DNA of 64,000 bases from Opitutia bacterium (GCA_003569245.1 BGOM01000010.1:104268-168267), one strand, 5' to 3'; positions 1 to 8,638 are shown, numbered from the stretch's first letter. Notes: generated by a model not told the origin, from the letters alone. Numbers and translations are program-made.

Positions 1-416
1 TGTCCGGCGACGGCGGAGTGGCTCGAGATGACCAGGTGGTTGCCGATGACGCAGTCGTGGGCGATGTGCGAGTAGGCGAGCAGGGTGTTGTCGTCGCCGA
101 GGATGGTCCATTCGCCTTCCTGGGTGCCGAGGTGCACGCTGACGTACTCGCGGAAGACGTTACGGGCGCCGACCTTGAGGCCGGGTTTGCCGGGGCGGGC
201 CTTGAGGTCCTGCGTGCGGCCGCCGATCACGGCGTAGGGGAAGACTTCGCAGTCCGGGCCGAGCTGGGTGAAGCCTTCCACGGTGGCGTGGTGATGCAGG
301 ACGCAGCCCGCGCCGAGGGTGACGTCGGCCCCGACGTAGGCGTAGGCGCCGATGGTGACGTTGGCACCGAGCTGGGCGCCGGGTTCGACGATGGCGGTGG
401 GGTGGACCGAGGCCAT
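1..416 (-). CDS. lpxA: UDP-N-acetylglucosamine acyltransferase LpxA (5' part; runs off the left edge)
   Basis: First step of lipid A synthesis: transfers an R-3-hydroxyacyl chain from ACP to UDP-GlcNAc in the cytoplasm. The 138 visible codons show the left-handed beta-helix hexapeptide pattern from the first residues (HPTAIVEPGAQLGANVTIGA) and the family active-site stretch AYSHIAHDC with its catalytic His. The ATG at 416 lies 2 bases after the lpxC-fabZ stop, so the two are co-transcribed and probably translationally coupled. The C-terminal part is outside the window. Product call is firm; length cannot be judged. Confidence 0.95.
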   Translation of the reverse strand, partial: MASVHPTAIVEPGAQLGANVTIGAYAYVGADVTLGAGCVLHHHATVEGFTQLGPDCEVFPYAVIGGRTQDLKARPGKPGLKVGARNVFREYVSVHLGTQEGEWTILGDDNTLLAYSHIAHDCVIGNHLVISSHSAVAG

Positions 417-418
417 GG

Positions 419-1756
419 TCAGCCCGCGGGGGAATCGGCGATGGTGAACAGCAGCTCGGCCGAGGAGACGACCTCGCCGTTGACCAGGCACTCGCACTCC
501 GCGGCGGCGATGCGACCGCGGACCTTGGTGAGCTTGGCGCGGATCTCGAGGGTGTCGCCCGGCGTGACCGCCTTGCGGAACTTCACCTTGTCGGCGCTCA
601 TGAAGAACACGACCTTCGGCGCCTCGTCGGCGGCGCCGCGGCGCAGCATGATCAGGCCGGCGGCCTGGGCCATGGCCTCGACCTGCAGGACGCCCGGCAT
701 GACCGGCTGGCCCGGGAAGTGGCCCTGGAAGAAGGGCTCGTTGATCGTGACGTTCTTGATCGCGACCAGGGAGTCATCGGTGAGTTCGACCACGCGGTCG
801 ACCATCACGAAGGGGTAGCGGTGGGGCAGGGCGTTGAGGATCTGGCGGATGTCCAGGGCGGAGCCGACCGGGGCGGTCGGGGCCTCGACCTTGCGGGCGG
901 GTTCGGCCTTGGGCTTGGGCGCCTTGGATTCCTGCCACTGCTTGCGGATCGCGGCGGCCAGGCGGGCGTTGAGCGCGTGACCGGGGCGGACGGCGATGAT
1001 GTGCGCCTTGACGCGGATGCCGGCCAGCACGATGTCGCCGACGATATCGAGGATCTTGTGGCGGACGAGCTCGTCCTTGAACCGGAGGGGTTCCTTGCTG
1101 ACGATCTTATCGCCCTTGAGGATGATGGCGGAGTCGAGCGAGCCGCCTTGGATGAGGCCCTTCTTCAGGAGCGCCTCGATGTCCTCGTAGATGGTGAAGG
1201 TGCGGGCCGGGGCGATCTGCGCGACGTACCCTTCCGGGTCGATGTCGGTCGTCAGGTGCTGCGTGTGGATGCCGCGGTCGTCCGCGGAGGTGCAGGTGAT
1301 GCGGAGCCCGTCGAAGGGCAGGGCGATGATCGAGCGGCTGCCTTCGTTGATGGTGATCGGCTGCGTGAGCGCGAAGACTTCGCGGGCGGCGTCCTGTTCG
1401 ACGATGCCGCATTGGTGGATCAGCGTGGTGAACGGGCGCGCCGAACCGTCGACGATCGGCGGCTCGGAGGCGTCCATCTCGATCACCGCGTTGTCGACGC
1501 CCATGCCGCTGAGCGCGGAGAGCACGTGCTCGATCGTGTGGAGCTTCACCGCGTCGGAAGAGACCGTCGTCTTACGTTCGAGGTCGGTGACCATTTCGGA
1601 GACGGGGCGGACCTCGGGCTTGCCGAAGAGGTCGATGCGTCGGAAGACCAGACCGGTGTCGGGGGCGCCGGGCTTCAGGGTCAAGGTGACCTCCTGGCCG
1701 GTGTGGAGGGCCTTGCCCTTGACCGAGGCTTCACGTCCGAGGGTGCGCTGTTTCAT
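419..1756 (-). CDS. lpxC-fabZ: Bifunctional LpxC deacetylase / FabZ dehydratase fusion
   Basis: A 445-residue fusion of UDP-3-O-acyl-GlcNAc deacetylase (committed step of lipid A synthesis) and 3-hydroxyacyl-ACP dehydratase. The LpxC half shows zinc-binding HTIEH (about 73-77) and the later [10 protein letters not shown] motif. After a Lys/Pro/Ala-rich linker, the FabZ half (about 300-445) has PHRYPF and [12 protein letters not shown] followed by the acidic catalytic region. A GTG at 1765 is in frame, but the ATG at 1756 is preferred because AGGTGA sits 5 bases before it and because LpxC proteins normally begin MKQ-like. Such fusions are known in Bacteroidota and relatives. First gene of an operon with lpxA. 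Confidence 0.96.
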   Translation of the reverse strand: MKQRTLGREASVKGKALHTGQEVTLTLKPGAPDTGLVFRRIDLFGKPEVRPVSEMVTDLERKTTVSSDAVKLHTIEHVLSALSGMGVDNAVIEMDASEPPIVDGSARPFTTLIHQCGIVEQDAAREVFALTQPITINEGSRSIIALPFDGLRITCTSADDRGIHTQHLTTDIDPEGYVAQIAPARTFTIYEDIEALLKKGLIQGGSLDSAIILKGDKIVSKEPLRFKDELVRHKILDIVGDIVLAGIRVKAHIIAVRPGHALNARLAAAIRKQWQESKAPKPKAEPARKVEAPTAPVGSALDIRQILNALPHRYPFVMVDRVVELTDDSLVAIKNVTINEPFFQGHFPGQPVMPGVLQVEAMAQAAGLIMLRRGAADEAPKVVFFMSADKVKFRKAVTPGDTLEIRAKLTKVRGRIAAAECECLVNGEVVSSAELLFTIADSPAG

Positions 1757-1767
1757 GCCGTTCACCT

Positions 1768-1779
1768 AGTTATTCACAC
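1768..1779 (+). promoter_or_regulatory. AGTTATTCACAC element before lpxC (contains a DnaA-box match)
   Basis: The 12-mer AGTTATTCACAC includes TTATTCACA, a match to the DnaA-box consensus TTATNCACA. Read on the lpxC strand it is GTGTGAATAACT, ending 11 bases before the ATG. The identical 12-mer in the same orientation precedes kup at 26205-26216, and a 10-base version lies at 2030-2039. Function is unproven: DnaA site, other regulator site, or part of the promoter. Confidence 0.4.
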
Positions 1780-1952
1780 CCCCTCCCCCCTGTAAAGGCA
1801 TACTTTTAAGCAGGTTGCGGCACTATTTGGCTTATTCCCGAGGGGGAGGGATGGGGGTGGTGTGAATGGGTTTTGGCGGGTTGAGGGGAAGGCGGAGGGA
1901 TGGGGTTAGCGGGATGGTCGGGAACAGGGCAAGGGAGAGGGCAGGAGGGCTC

Positions 1953-1973
1953 GGGACGGGGCTAGGGCTGGGG
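1953..1973 (+). other. G-quadruplex-type motif
   Basis: Four G tracts of 3-4 bases separated by loops of 2-3 bases (GGG-AC-GGGG-CTA-GGG-CT-GGGG). A looser set of G tracts lies at 1842-1869. Folding is an inference from the pattern. Confidence 0.35.
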
Positions 1974-2115
1974 CTAGGAAAGACAGAGAGGCAGGTGCGA
2001 TCCAGGTGAACGCGGTCGACGGTGCGCGGAGTTATTCACGGGTGTGTTAAGCAAGCCCGCACGCGTTCGCAGTGAGTGCATCTTCCAGCTCTCTCCTGAC
2101 CCTGTCCCTACCCCT

Positions 2116-2136
2116 GCGACGAACGCCGTTCGTCGC
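2116..2136. repeat. Perfect inverted repeat, 10-bp arms
   Basis: GCGACGAACG, one centre base, then CGTTCGTCGC, 51 bases before the pabA start. There is no T run after it, so it is not a typical terminator. An operator for a dimeric regulator or an mRNA leader hairpin are both possible. Confidence 0.45.
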
Positions 2137-2186
2137 CCTCACTTGTTCACACGAGTCCGCCGTTCCTTGACACTGCCGCGTCGCGG

Positions 2187-2765
2187 GTGAATCGTCCGCC
2201 CGTGCTGCTGGTCATCGATAACTACGACTCCTTCACCTATAACCTGGTCCAGTACTTCGGTCAACTGGGCGTGGAGCAGAAGGTCTTCCGCAACGATCAG
2301 ATCACCGTGGAGGAGGCGCTCGCGCTGAACCCAGACCGCGTGATGATCTCGCCGGGTCCGTGCTCGCCGGTCGAGGCGGGCGTGTCGTGCGACATGATCA
2401 AGGCCTTCGCGGGCAAGAAGCCGCTGCTCGGCGTCTGCCTCGGCCACCAGGCCATCGGCCATGTCTTCGGCGGCAACGTCATCCGCGCCCCGCACCTGAT
2501 GCACGGCAAGACCTCGCCGGTCTTTCATAACAACACCGACGTCTTCCAGGGGCTGCCGAATCCTTTCCTCGCCACCCGCTACCATTCCTTGGTCGTGGAG
2601 CGTTCCACTTTCCCGTCCTGCCTCGAAGTCACCGCCTGGACCGAGGACGGACTCGTCATGGGCCTGCGCCATCGCGAGCTGCCGGTCTGGGGCGTCCAGT
2701 TCCATCCGGAGTCCTTCGCGACCCAGAACGGACTGGACCTGCTGGGCAACTTCCTGCGCCTCTGA
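2187..2765 (+). CDS. pabA: Glutamine amidotransferase subunit of aminodeoxychorismate/anthranilate synthase
   Basis: Class I glutamine amidotransferase (192 residues, usual size) that feeds ammonia to chorismate for folate (PabA) or tryptophan (TrpG). It opens with the family signature [16 protein letters not shown], has the oxyanion loop SPGP, the nucleophile in [10 protein letters not shown] (Cys about 84) and the His/Glu pair in [10 protein letters not shown]. The start is the GTG at 2187; a second GTG at 2202 would remove five residues. No synthase component I gene lies beside it, so pabA versus trpG cannot be settled. nrdR follows after 3 bases. Confidence 0.9.
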   Translation: MNRPPVLLVIDNYDSFTYNLVQYFGQLGVEQKVFRNDQITVEEALALNPDRVMISPGPCSPVEAGVSCDMIKAFAGKKPLLGVCLGHQAIGHVFGGNVIRAPHLMHGKTSPVFHNNTDVFQGLPNPFLATRYHSLVVERSTFPSCLEVTAWTEDGLVMGLRHRELPVWGVQFHPESFATQNGLDLLGNFLRL

Positions 2766-2768
2766 GCG

Positions 2769-3233
2769 ATGTATTGCCCCCGTTGCAACCACGAGGATAC
2801 GAAGGTCCTGGAGACCCGCCTCGGCAAAGGTAACCATTCCATCCGCCGTCGCCGCGAGTGCCTCGCCTGCGGCCACCGCTTCAGCACGATGGAGGAGATC
2901 GTCCGCGAAGGTCTCGTCGTCGTGAAGCGCAACGGCGCCCGCGAGGAGTTCGACATCGGCAAGATCGCCTCCGGCGTCCGCAAGGCTACCGACAAGCGCC
3001 CCGTCGAGGTCGAGCGCATCAACCTCCTCATCTCCGAGGTCGTCGAAGGTCTGCAGGCCAAGTTCGAGGACGAAGTTCCTTCCAGCGCCATCGGCGAGGA
3101 GATCATGAACCGTCTCCAGACGGTCGACCAGATCGCCTACGTGCGTTTCGCGAGCGTCTACCGCGAGTTCCGGGATATCGACGAGCTCGCCAAGGCCATC
3201 GACCAGCTGCGCAAGGGAGGGAAGGCCAAGTGA
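2769..3233 (+). CDS. nrdR: Transcriptional repressor NrdR
   Basis: Regulator of ribonucleotide reductase genes: an N-terminal zinc ribbon binds NrdR boxes and an ATP-cone domain senses ATP/dATP. The zinc ribbon is complete (CPRC at 3-6, CLAC at 31-34), followed by the ATP-cone with VVKRNGAREEFD and the helix region ending EIMNRLQ. At 154 residues it is full length. Sits between pabA and an unknown gene that overlaps its stop. Confidence 0.97.
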   Translation: MYCPRCNHEDTKVLETRLGKGNHSIRRRRECLACGHRFSTMEEIVREGLVVVKRNGAREEFDIGKIASGVRKATDKRPVEVERINLLISEVVEGLQAKFEDEVPSSAIGEEIMNRLQTVDQIAYVRFASVYREFRDIDELAKAIDQLRKGGKAK

Positions 3234-3703
3234 CCGCCGCCTTGCCCCGCTCCGTCCGGCTCCGGACCCTGAACGCGCTGATGGCGACCATGGTGGGTAC
3301 GGCTCCGCAGCTGCGCCGCGATGTCGATGCGGTCTTGCGTGTCTTTGAGGCCGACGACGATACGGATCCCGGCCTGGGGCCCGAGGGTCTGGCCGCCGCC
3401 GCGACGCAGATGCTCAGACTGCTTGCCCCGCAGCAGCCGGTCCCGGCCATCGCGGTGCTGGACCATCGAGACCTGCCCTATGATGCCCTCTGGGCGCCCG
3501 AGCGCATCGCCAACGCCTTGGCGATGACCGGTGAATCCGCCGACGTGCTTTTCTGGGTGGTGGGGCTGCAGGACCAGTACCTCGCCGGTGCCCGCGCCCG
3601 TTCGGCCCGGTGGCGCCAGGCCTACGACGAGGCCGTCGAGGGGCTCCATGCGATGGCCGCCCGCCAGGCCGGTCGCCGTCGCCTGACGGTGGTCGTGTTA
3701 TAA
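3230..3703 (+). CDS. Unknown protein, overlaps nrdR
   Basis: A 157-residue product read from a GTG at 3230 that overlaps the nrdR stop by 4 bases, so it is probably translationally coupled. It is Ala/Arg/Leu-rich, has no signal peptide or clear membrane segment, and looks mostly helical (for example LAAAATQMLRLLAP and ALMATMVGTAPQLRR). No family recognised. Its position between nrdR and a HIT-protein gene in a tight + strand run supports it as a real gene. Confidence 0.65.
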   Translation: MTAALPRSVRLRTLNALMATMVGTAPQLRRDVDAVLRVFEADDDTDPGLGPEGLAAAATQMLRLLAPQQPVPAIAVLDHRDLPYDALWAPERIANALAMTGESADVLFWVVGLQDQYLAGARARSARWRQAYDEAVEGLHAMAARQAGRRRLTVVVL

Positions 3704-3710
3704 TCGACCC

Positions 3711-4058
3711 ATGAGCGCCCCGAAGACGATTTTCCAGAAGATCGCCGACCAGGAGATCCCGGCGAAACTGATCCACGCCGACGACCTCTGCGTGGCGTTC
3801 CATGATATCGCCCCGCAGGCGCCGACCCACGTCCTTGTGGTGCCGCGTAAGCCGTTGCCCCGCCTGGGCGAGGCCGGCGCCGAGGATCAGGCCTTGCTTG
3901 GGCATCTCCTGCTGACCGCCGCGAAGCTCGCGCGCGACCTCGGGCTCGCCCGCGGTTTCCGCATCGTCATCAATAACGGTCCGGACGGCGGCGAATCCGT
4001 CCCGCACCTGCACGTCCACCTGCTCGGGGGGCGCGCCCTCGGCTGGCCGCCCGGCTGA
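3711..4058 (+). CDS. HIT family nucleotide-binding hydrolase (HINT type)
   Basis: Small cytosolic protein (115 residues, typical of HINT proteins) expected to hydrolyse AMP-N linked substrates such as adenosine phosphoramidates. It begins TIFQKIADQEIPAKLI, a HINT-type N terminus, has DIAPQAPTHVLVVPRKP, and ends with the histidine triad HLHVHLLGG (His 99, 101, 103). The start follows the previous stop by 7 bases and tsaB follows 5 bases later. Exact substrate unknown. Confidence 0.92.
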   Translation: MSAPKTIFQKIADQEIPAKLIHADDLCVAFHDIAPQAPTHVLVVPRKPLPRLGEAGAEDQALLGHLLLTAAKLARDLGLARGFRIVINNGPDGGESVPHLHVHLLGGRALGWPPG

Positions 4059-4063
4059 ACCCC

Positions 4064-4714
4064 ATGCGACCGCCCGAACCCTGCCTGGTCCTCGACGGCT
4101 CCGACCGCGTCGGCGTCCGGGTCGGCGTCCTGCGCGCGGGTCGCTGGAGCGGGGAAGGGGTCGCCGCGGAAGGTGCGCTCGAGGCGACCTTCGCCTGCGC
4201 GGAGACCGCGTTGCGTCACGCCGGTCTCACCTTGGCTGACATCCGTTCCTTTGTCGTGTGCGTCGGCCCGGGCTCCATCCTCGGTATCCGCGTCGCGGCC
4301 CTCGCGGCGCGCGCCTGGGCCACGCTCGAGCCCCGTCCGATCTTCGTCTGGGAGTCCCTCGCCGCCGTCGCGCACGCGGCCCTTCTCGCCGGTCAGCCCC
4401 GGCCTTTCGTGGTCGCGCTGGAGTCGCGCTTGAAGCGCTGGAACACCCTTGTCGTGCCCGCCGCCGGGGCCTTCGAACCACCTACCGAACTTGAACCCGA
4501 GCAGGTGCGCGCGCTGGGCCTGCCCGTCGTCACGACCGCCGAGTCCGCGTCCGTGATCTTCCCTGGCGCGCAGGGGGTGACGACCCCTTGGGCGGCGCTG
4601 CCGACGTTGTTCGCGACGACGGACCTGCTGCGCGCCGAGGCCAAACCCGAAGCCCTGAACCCGGCCGCCACCTTCGCGACCTGGGATGGGGAACGTCACC
4701 GCGGACCCGCATGA
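4064..4714 (+). CDS. tsaB: tRNA threonylcarbamoyladenosine biosynthesis protein TsaB
   Basis: Non-catalytic ASKHA-fold partner of TsaD in making t6A37 on ANN-reading tRNAs. The 216-residue protein has the first phosphate-loop region CLVLDGSDRVGVRVGVL, the helix CAETALRHAGLTLADI and the TsaB signature GPGSILGIRVA (usually GPGSFTGLR). Length is normal. Its TGA overlaps the alr ATG (ATGA), so alr is translationally coupled. Divergence in the signature keeps this slightly below certainty. Confidence 0.88.
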   Translation: MRPPEPCLVLDGSDRVGVRVGVLRAGRWSGEGVAAEGALEATFACAETALRHAGLTLADIRSFVVCVGPGSILGIRVAALAARAWATLEPRPIFVWESLAAVAHAALLAGQPRPFVVALESRLKRWNTLVVPAAGAFEPPTELEPEQVRALGLPVVTTAESASVIFPGAQGVTTPWAALPTLFATTDLLRAEAKPEALNPAATFATWDGERHRGPA

Positions 4715-5856
4715 GCCCGGCCAGCCCTCATGTCACGCGCGCCTGGGTCGAGATCGACCTCCCGGCGATCGACCGCAACGTCGGACGCATCAAGCAGGCC
4801 TTGCCCGCGCACGTCCGCTACGTCGCGGTCGTCAAGGCCAACGCCTACGGTCATGGCATGCCGGAGATCGCGACCCGCCTCCTGCAGGCCGGCGTCGATT
4901 GCTTCGCCGTCGCCAACGTCGGCGAGGCCGCCCGGCTCCGCGAGATCGGGCATGACGCCGACATCCTGCTGCTGAGTCCGACTTTGCCGTCGGAGATGCC
5001 GCGCGCGGTCGCGCTGGACCTCGAGGTGACCCTGAATTCCGTCGCCGAGGCCGAGGCGCTGGAACGTTGCGCGGCTTCGGCGGAGCGCAAGGTGCGCGTG
5101 CATATCAAGGTCGACACGGGCATGGGACGCGCCGGCGTCTGGCACACGGAGGCCCGGGGCTTGATCGGGTTCGTCCGCGCGGCCCGGCATCTCGACTGGC
5201 GCGGGCTCTACACGCATTTCTCGGAGGCCGACGCCGATACGGACTTCACGGCGGAGCAGCGGCGGATCTTCCTCGCGTTGCTGGCCGAGGTGCCGGTCGC
5301 CGAACGCGCGCGGCTGTTGATCCATGCCGACAACAGCGCCGGCCTGGAGAGCTTCTCGGCGGCCTCACCGTTCAACGCGGTCCGCATCGGCCTGATGCAG
5401 TACGGCCTGCCGCCCTCGGCCGGTTCCTTCCTCGCCAGCCTGCGGCCTGAGCCGGCTTTGTCCTTCCACGCGCGCGTCGTCCTGGTGAAGGACCTGCCGG
5501 CAGGTACCGCGGTCAGTTATAACCGCACCAAGGTCCTGACCCGGGCCTCGCGCGTCGCCATCGTCGCGGTCGGGTATGGCGATGGCGTCCCGACCGCCGC
5601 GAGCAACCGGGGCCAGTTCCTGATCCGAGGACGGCGCTGCCCGATCCTGGGCCGCGTGACCATGGATCAGACCATCGTCGACGTCACCGACCTGCCGGAG
5701 GCCGCCGTGGGCGACATCGCGACCATCCTGGGCGCGCAAGGTGGGGAGCGCATCACCGTGGGCGAGTTTTGCGCCTGGTCGGATTGCATCCCCTGGGAAG
5801 CCCTGTGTACGCTCACCCAGCGGGTCCAGCGCGTCTATCGGACCGACCGGACTTAG
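4711..5856 (+). CDS. alr: Alanine racemase
   Basis: PLP enzyme (381 residues) that makes D-alanine for peptidoglycan. The PLP lysine is in VVKANAYGHG (Lys 42), the opposite-face catalytic Tyr in VAVGYGDGVP, and phosphate-binding residues in NAVRIGLMQYG. The C-terminal beta domain holds the usual ILGRVTMDQTIVDV segment. An upstream in-frame start exists, but the ATG overlapping the tsaB stop gives the normal N terminus (TRAWVEIDLPAIDRN). The 3' end overlaps the convergent membrane-protein gene by 4 bases. Confidence 0.97.
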   Translation: MSPASPHVTRAWVEIDLPAIDRNVGRIKQALPAHVRYVAVVKANAYGHGMPEIATRLLQAGVDCFAVANVGEAARLREIGHDADILLLSPTLPSEMPRAVALDLEVTLNSVAEAEALERCAASAERKVRVHIKVDTGMGRAGVWHTEARGLIGFVRAARHLDWRGLYTHFSEADADTDFTAEQRRIFLALLAEVPVAERARLLIHADNSAGLESFSAASPFNAVRIGLMQYGLPPSAGSFLASLRPEPALSFHARVVLVKDLPAGTAVSYNRTKVLTRASRVAIVAVGYGDGVPTAASNRGQFLIRGRRCPILGRVTMDQTIVDVTDLPEAAVGDIATILGAQGGERITVGEFCAWSDCIPWEALCTLTQRVQRVYRTDRT

Positions 5857-6233
5857 CCGGCGGCCGCGTAGACCTGGCTGGTCGACAGGAGGCACTCGTA
5901 GGTCAGGAGGGCGCCAAAGACCGTGCCGAAGGCTAGCAGCGACCAACGCCAGCGACGCCAGCCATCGCGGTAGGGGGTCAGTTGGAAGGCTTGGTCGGGG
6001 ACGTAGGCTGCGCAGTAAAGCACGTTGGCCGCGATGACGAAGAAGAGGAAGCCGGTCAGGTTGCCGGTCCCGTCCCAGCGCAGGATAGTCGATAACCCGC
6101 GTCCCGGATGGTGCCATGCGTGGAAGGCGCAGACCAAGCCGAGCACGCCGTTGTAGATCGGGCGCCCCTTGAGTTCCCAGAAACCGACCCCGTTGCCGAG
6201 GTTCTCGAGCAGACGGTCGGAGAGGGCGGACAT
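5853..6233 (-). CDS. Small integral membrane protein, unknown
   Basis: A 126-residue protein with about three hydrophobic segments (around YNGVLGLVCAFHAW, LTGFLFFVIAANVLYCAAYV, LLAFGTVFGALLTYE). No family recognised. It starts 3 bases after the thioredoxin-like gene stop and is the last gene of the - strand run, so it is probably co-transcribed with it. Its end overlaps alr by 4 bases. Confidence 0.7.
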   Translation of the reverse strand: MSALSDRLLENLGNGVGFWELKGRPIYNGVLGLVCAFHAWHHPGRGLSTILRWDGTGNLTGFLFFVIAANVLYCAAYVPDQAFQLTPYRDGWRRWRWSLLAFGTVFGALLTYECLLSTSQVYAAAG

Positions 6234-6236
6234 CGC

Positions 6237-6776
6237 TTAGGCGGCCTTCGCGGCGGCGGGCTTGGCGCCCGGGGCCGGGGTGGTCGCCGGGGCGGCCTTG
6301 GCGTCAGCCTTCTCGGCGACCTTCTTCACGGCATCCATGAAACCCGCGTCGGCGGGGTTGCCGTCGAAGACCAGCTTACCCTTGTTGTCGAAGACGAAGA
6401 CCTTCGGGATGCCGGAGAACTGGATCGGGGTCTTGGTCAGACCGGAGACGATGGCGTACTCTACGCCGGCCTTCTTGGTGACGACGGCGATCTCCTTGGC
6501 GGTGTGGCCCTGGCATTCGGCGCCGACGACCACGAGGGTGTCCTTGTACTTCTCGGAGAGTTCCTGCATGTGCGGGAGGCTCGCGATGCAGGGCGGGCAC
6601 TGGACGCCCCAGCACTCGAGGACCACGGCCTTACCGTTGAGCTTGCCCATGGTGGCGGAAGGACCGCTGACGGACTTGCCCCAGGCGAAGTCGCGCAGGT
6701 CGTAGGTCTTCTCCTTCTTGTCAGCGGCGAAGCCCGGGAGGGCGAGGAGGGTGGCGAGGAGGACGAGGGTGCGCAT
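6237..6776 (-). CDS. Secreted thioredoxin-like (TlpA/ResA type) protein
   Basis: Predicted periplasmic thiol-disulfide protein of 179 residues. It has a signal peptide (MRTLVLLATLLALPGFAA) and a thioredoxin fold with CPPC at about 60-63 inside ECWGVQCPPCIASLPHM, where CPPC replaces the common CGPC. The cis-Pro region is present (FSGIPKVFVFDNKGKLVF). An Ala/Pro/Lys-rich tail ends it. An in-frame ATG at 6788 would add four residues before the signal peptide and cannot be excluded. Partner protein not evident. Confidence 0.88.
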   Translation of the reverse strand: MRTLVLLATLLALPGFAADKKEKTYDLRDFAWGKSVSGPSATMGKLNGKAVVLECWGVQCPPCIASLPHMQELSEKYKDTLVVVGAECQGHTAKEIAVVTKKAGVEYAIVSGLTKTPIQFSGIPKVFVFDNKGKLVFDGNPADAGFMDAVKKVAEKADAKAAPATTPAPGAKPAAAKAA

Positions 6777-6814
6777 GGGACCGAGCATCTTCTGGATACC
6801 GCCGATGGCAAGCC

Positions 6815-7225
6815 TCAGCTCGCCCGGGGGCGCCGTTCCAGGAGGAAACCGAGGATGAAAGCCCCGCCAAACAGGGCCAAACCGAGCCACCAGCGGTCGG
6901 GCAAAGGAGGGCGCTGCGCGGACGAACGACCGCCGAAGGCCAGGTAGGGCAGGATCCCCCAGAGACCTGCCGCGATGGAGGTGCGGTCGAAAGGCTGTTG
7001 CCGCAAACCACGCCAGCCGGTCTGCGCCAGCCAGAGCGCCGGCACCACGCTCAGCCAATCGCTCCGCGGTCCGATCAGGCCGAGGTGGAGTTCGCCGAAC
7101 CGGTCCGCCAGCAGACCGACGAACAAGGCCACCGAGGCGCCGATCAAAATCGTCTCCGTGGCGGTGCGCTCACGCTCGGGGGACCAGAGGGTGGGCGCGA
7201 CCGGCTCCTGGAGGCGAGGCCCCAT
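6815..7225 (-). CDS. Small integral membrane protein, unknown
   Basis: 136 residues with about four hydrophobic stretches (TETILIGASVALFVGLLADR, WLSVVPALWLAQTGW, AAGLWGILPYLAFGG, WWLGLALFGGAFILGFLLE) and a short Arg-rich C terminus. Begins 6 bases after the uxaC stop, so it lies in the same transcription unit, though a role in hexuronate use is only suggested by position. No family recognised. Confidence 0.7.
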   Translation of the reverse strand: MGPRLQEPVAPTLWSPERERTATETILIGASVALFVGLLADRFGELHLGLIGPRSDWLSVVPALWLAQTGWRGLRQQPFDRTSIAAGLWGILPYLAFGGRSSAQRPPLPDRWWLGLALFGGAFILGFLLERRPRAS

Positions 7226-7231
7226 GTCCCG

Positions 7232-8638
7232 TCAGGCCTTGAAGCCGAAGTACTGGCGGGCGTTGCCGTAGCAGACGTCGGCGATCAGGCGTTCGTTCCA
7301 GTCCGCGCGGTCCGGGATACGACCCGATTCGACGTCCTGGCCCACGAGGTCGCACAGGATGCGTCGGAAGTATTCGTGGCGCGGGTAGGACAGGAAGGAA
7401 CGGGAGTCGGTGATCATGCCGACGAAGCGGCTGAGCAGGCCAAGGTCGGACAGCATGTTCATCTGGTCGCGCATGCCGCGTTCCTGATCGAGGAACCACC
7501 AGCCCGAGCCGTACTGTATCTTGCCCGGCGTGACGCCGTCCTGGAACGAACCTGGTAGGCAGGCGAAGAGGGCGGTGTCGGCGGGGTTGAGGTTGTAGAG
7601 GATGACCTTGCCGAGGGCGTTCTCGCCGGAGAGCGTGCCGAACCAGCGGATGAGGCCGGGCCCCTGGCGGAAGTCGCCGATGGTATCGCAGCCGGCGTCG
7701 GAGCCGAGCCGCTTGAGCAGGCCGAGGTTCGGGTCGCGGACGGCACCGAGGTGGAGCTGGGTGGCCCAGCCCTTGGCGTGGTTGAGGCGGCCGACGTACA
7801 GCATGATGAAGGCCGTGAACTTCTCGGCTTCCTCGGGCGTGGCGGCGTGGCCGGCGATGGCGCGTTCCCAGATCGTCCTGGCCTCGGCCTCGGTGCAGGT
7901 GGCGTCGGGCAGGTAGTCGAGGCCGTGGTCCGTCGCGCGGCAGCCCGCGGCGGCGAAGTCGTCGTGACGCTGGTTGAGGCCGGCGATCAGGCCGGCGAAG
8001 GTGTCGGCCCCCTGGCCGGTGACGTCCGCGAGTCGCCTGGCCCAGGCCTGCACGCGCTCGGGTTGGCGGACCTTGAGGCAGGCGTCGGGACGGTAGGTCG
8101 GGACAACGCGTGTGGCGCAGCCCGACTTCGCGATCGCGAGGTGGGCGTCGAGGGAGTCGGCCGGGTCGTCGGTGGTCCCGACGACCTCGACCTTCATCTT
8201 CTTCAGGATACCGCGGGCGGTGAGGTCGCCATGCTTCAGCTGCCGGTTGGCCTCGTCCCAGATTTTCTGGGCCGTGGAACCATCCAGGACTTCCTGGATG
8301 CCGAAGTGGCGGCGCAGCTCGAGGTGCGTCCAGTGGAAGAGCGGGTTACGCAACGTTGCCGGGACCGTCTCGGCCCAGGCCTGGAACTTCTCGCGGGAGG
8401 TCGACTTCGACCCGGTGATCAGATCCTCGCTCACGCCGTTGGCGCGCATCGCGCGCCACTTGTAGTGGTCGCCCGCGAGCCAGATGGCGGTGAGGTCCTC
8501 GAAGCGTCGGTCCTCGAGGATGTCCTTCTGGCTCAGGTGGCAGTGGTAGTCGACGATCGGCTGGTCCTTCGCCACGCCGTGGTACAGCTTCTGCGCCGTG
8601 CCGGTCGAGAGGATGAAGTGGTCGTCCATGAAGGCCAT
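7232..8638 (-). CDS. uxaC: Glucuronate isomerase (uronate isomerase)
   Basis: Converts D-glucuronate to D-fructuronate and D-galacturonate to D-tagaturonate, the first step of hexuronate breakdown. The 468-residue product (family about 470) begins with the characteristic MDDHFILSTGTAQKLYHGVA, has the amidohydrolase metal motif in IVDYHCHLSQKDI (HCH about 27-29), and ends with GRIPDRADWNERLIADVCYG and NARQYFGFK. The ATG at 8638 is chosen because upstream in-frame sequence belongs to the overlapping SDR gene region. Downstream of a KDG kinase and an SDR reductase, consistent with a hexuronate operon. Confidence 0.96.
   Translation of the reverse strand: MAFMDDHFILSTGTAQKLYHGVAKDQPIVDYHCHLSQKDILEDRRFEDLTAIWLAGDHYKWRAMRANGVSEDLITGSKSTSREKFQAWAETVPATLRNPLFHWTHLELRRHFGIQEVLDGSTAQKIWDEANRQLKHGDLTARGILKKMKVEVVGTTDDPADSLDAHLAIAKSGCATRVVPTYRPDACLKVRQPERVQAWARRLADVTGQGADTFAGLIAGLNQRHDDFAAAGCRATDHGLDYLPDATCTEAEARTIWERAIAGHAATPEEAEKFTAFIMLYVGRLNHAKGWATQLHLGAVRDPNLGLLKRLGSDAGCDTIGDFRQGPGLIRWFGTLSGENALGKVILYNLNPADTALFACLPGSFQDGVTPGKIQYGSGWWFLDQERGMRDQMNMLSDLGLLSRFVGMITDSRSFLSYPRHEYFRRILCDLVGQDVESGRIPDRADWNERLIADVCYGNARQYFGFKA

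Larger units (their letters stand above)
1757..2186. other. 430-bp gene-free divergent region: G-rich, with DnaA-box-like sites
   Basis: Separates divergent lpxC-fabZ (-) and pabA (+), so it must hold promoters for both. No credible reading frame was seen. The + strand is strikingly purine/G-rich from about 1841 to 2000. It carries one perfect TTATNCACA site (1770-1778) and relaxed matches at 1861-1869 (reverse), 2032-2040 and 2143-2151, an AT-richer patch at about 1793-1838, a G-quadruplex-type motif, and a 10-bp inverted repeat. Only regulatory DNA can be claimed. Confidence 0.6.

Noticed and set aside
719..1795. Long + strand open frame opposite lpxC-fabZ
   Set aside because: Asp/Gly/Val-rich with no family signal; mirrors the real gene on the other strand, as expected at high GC.
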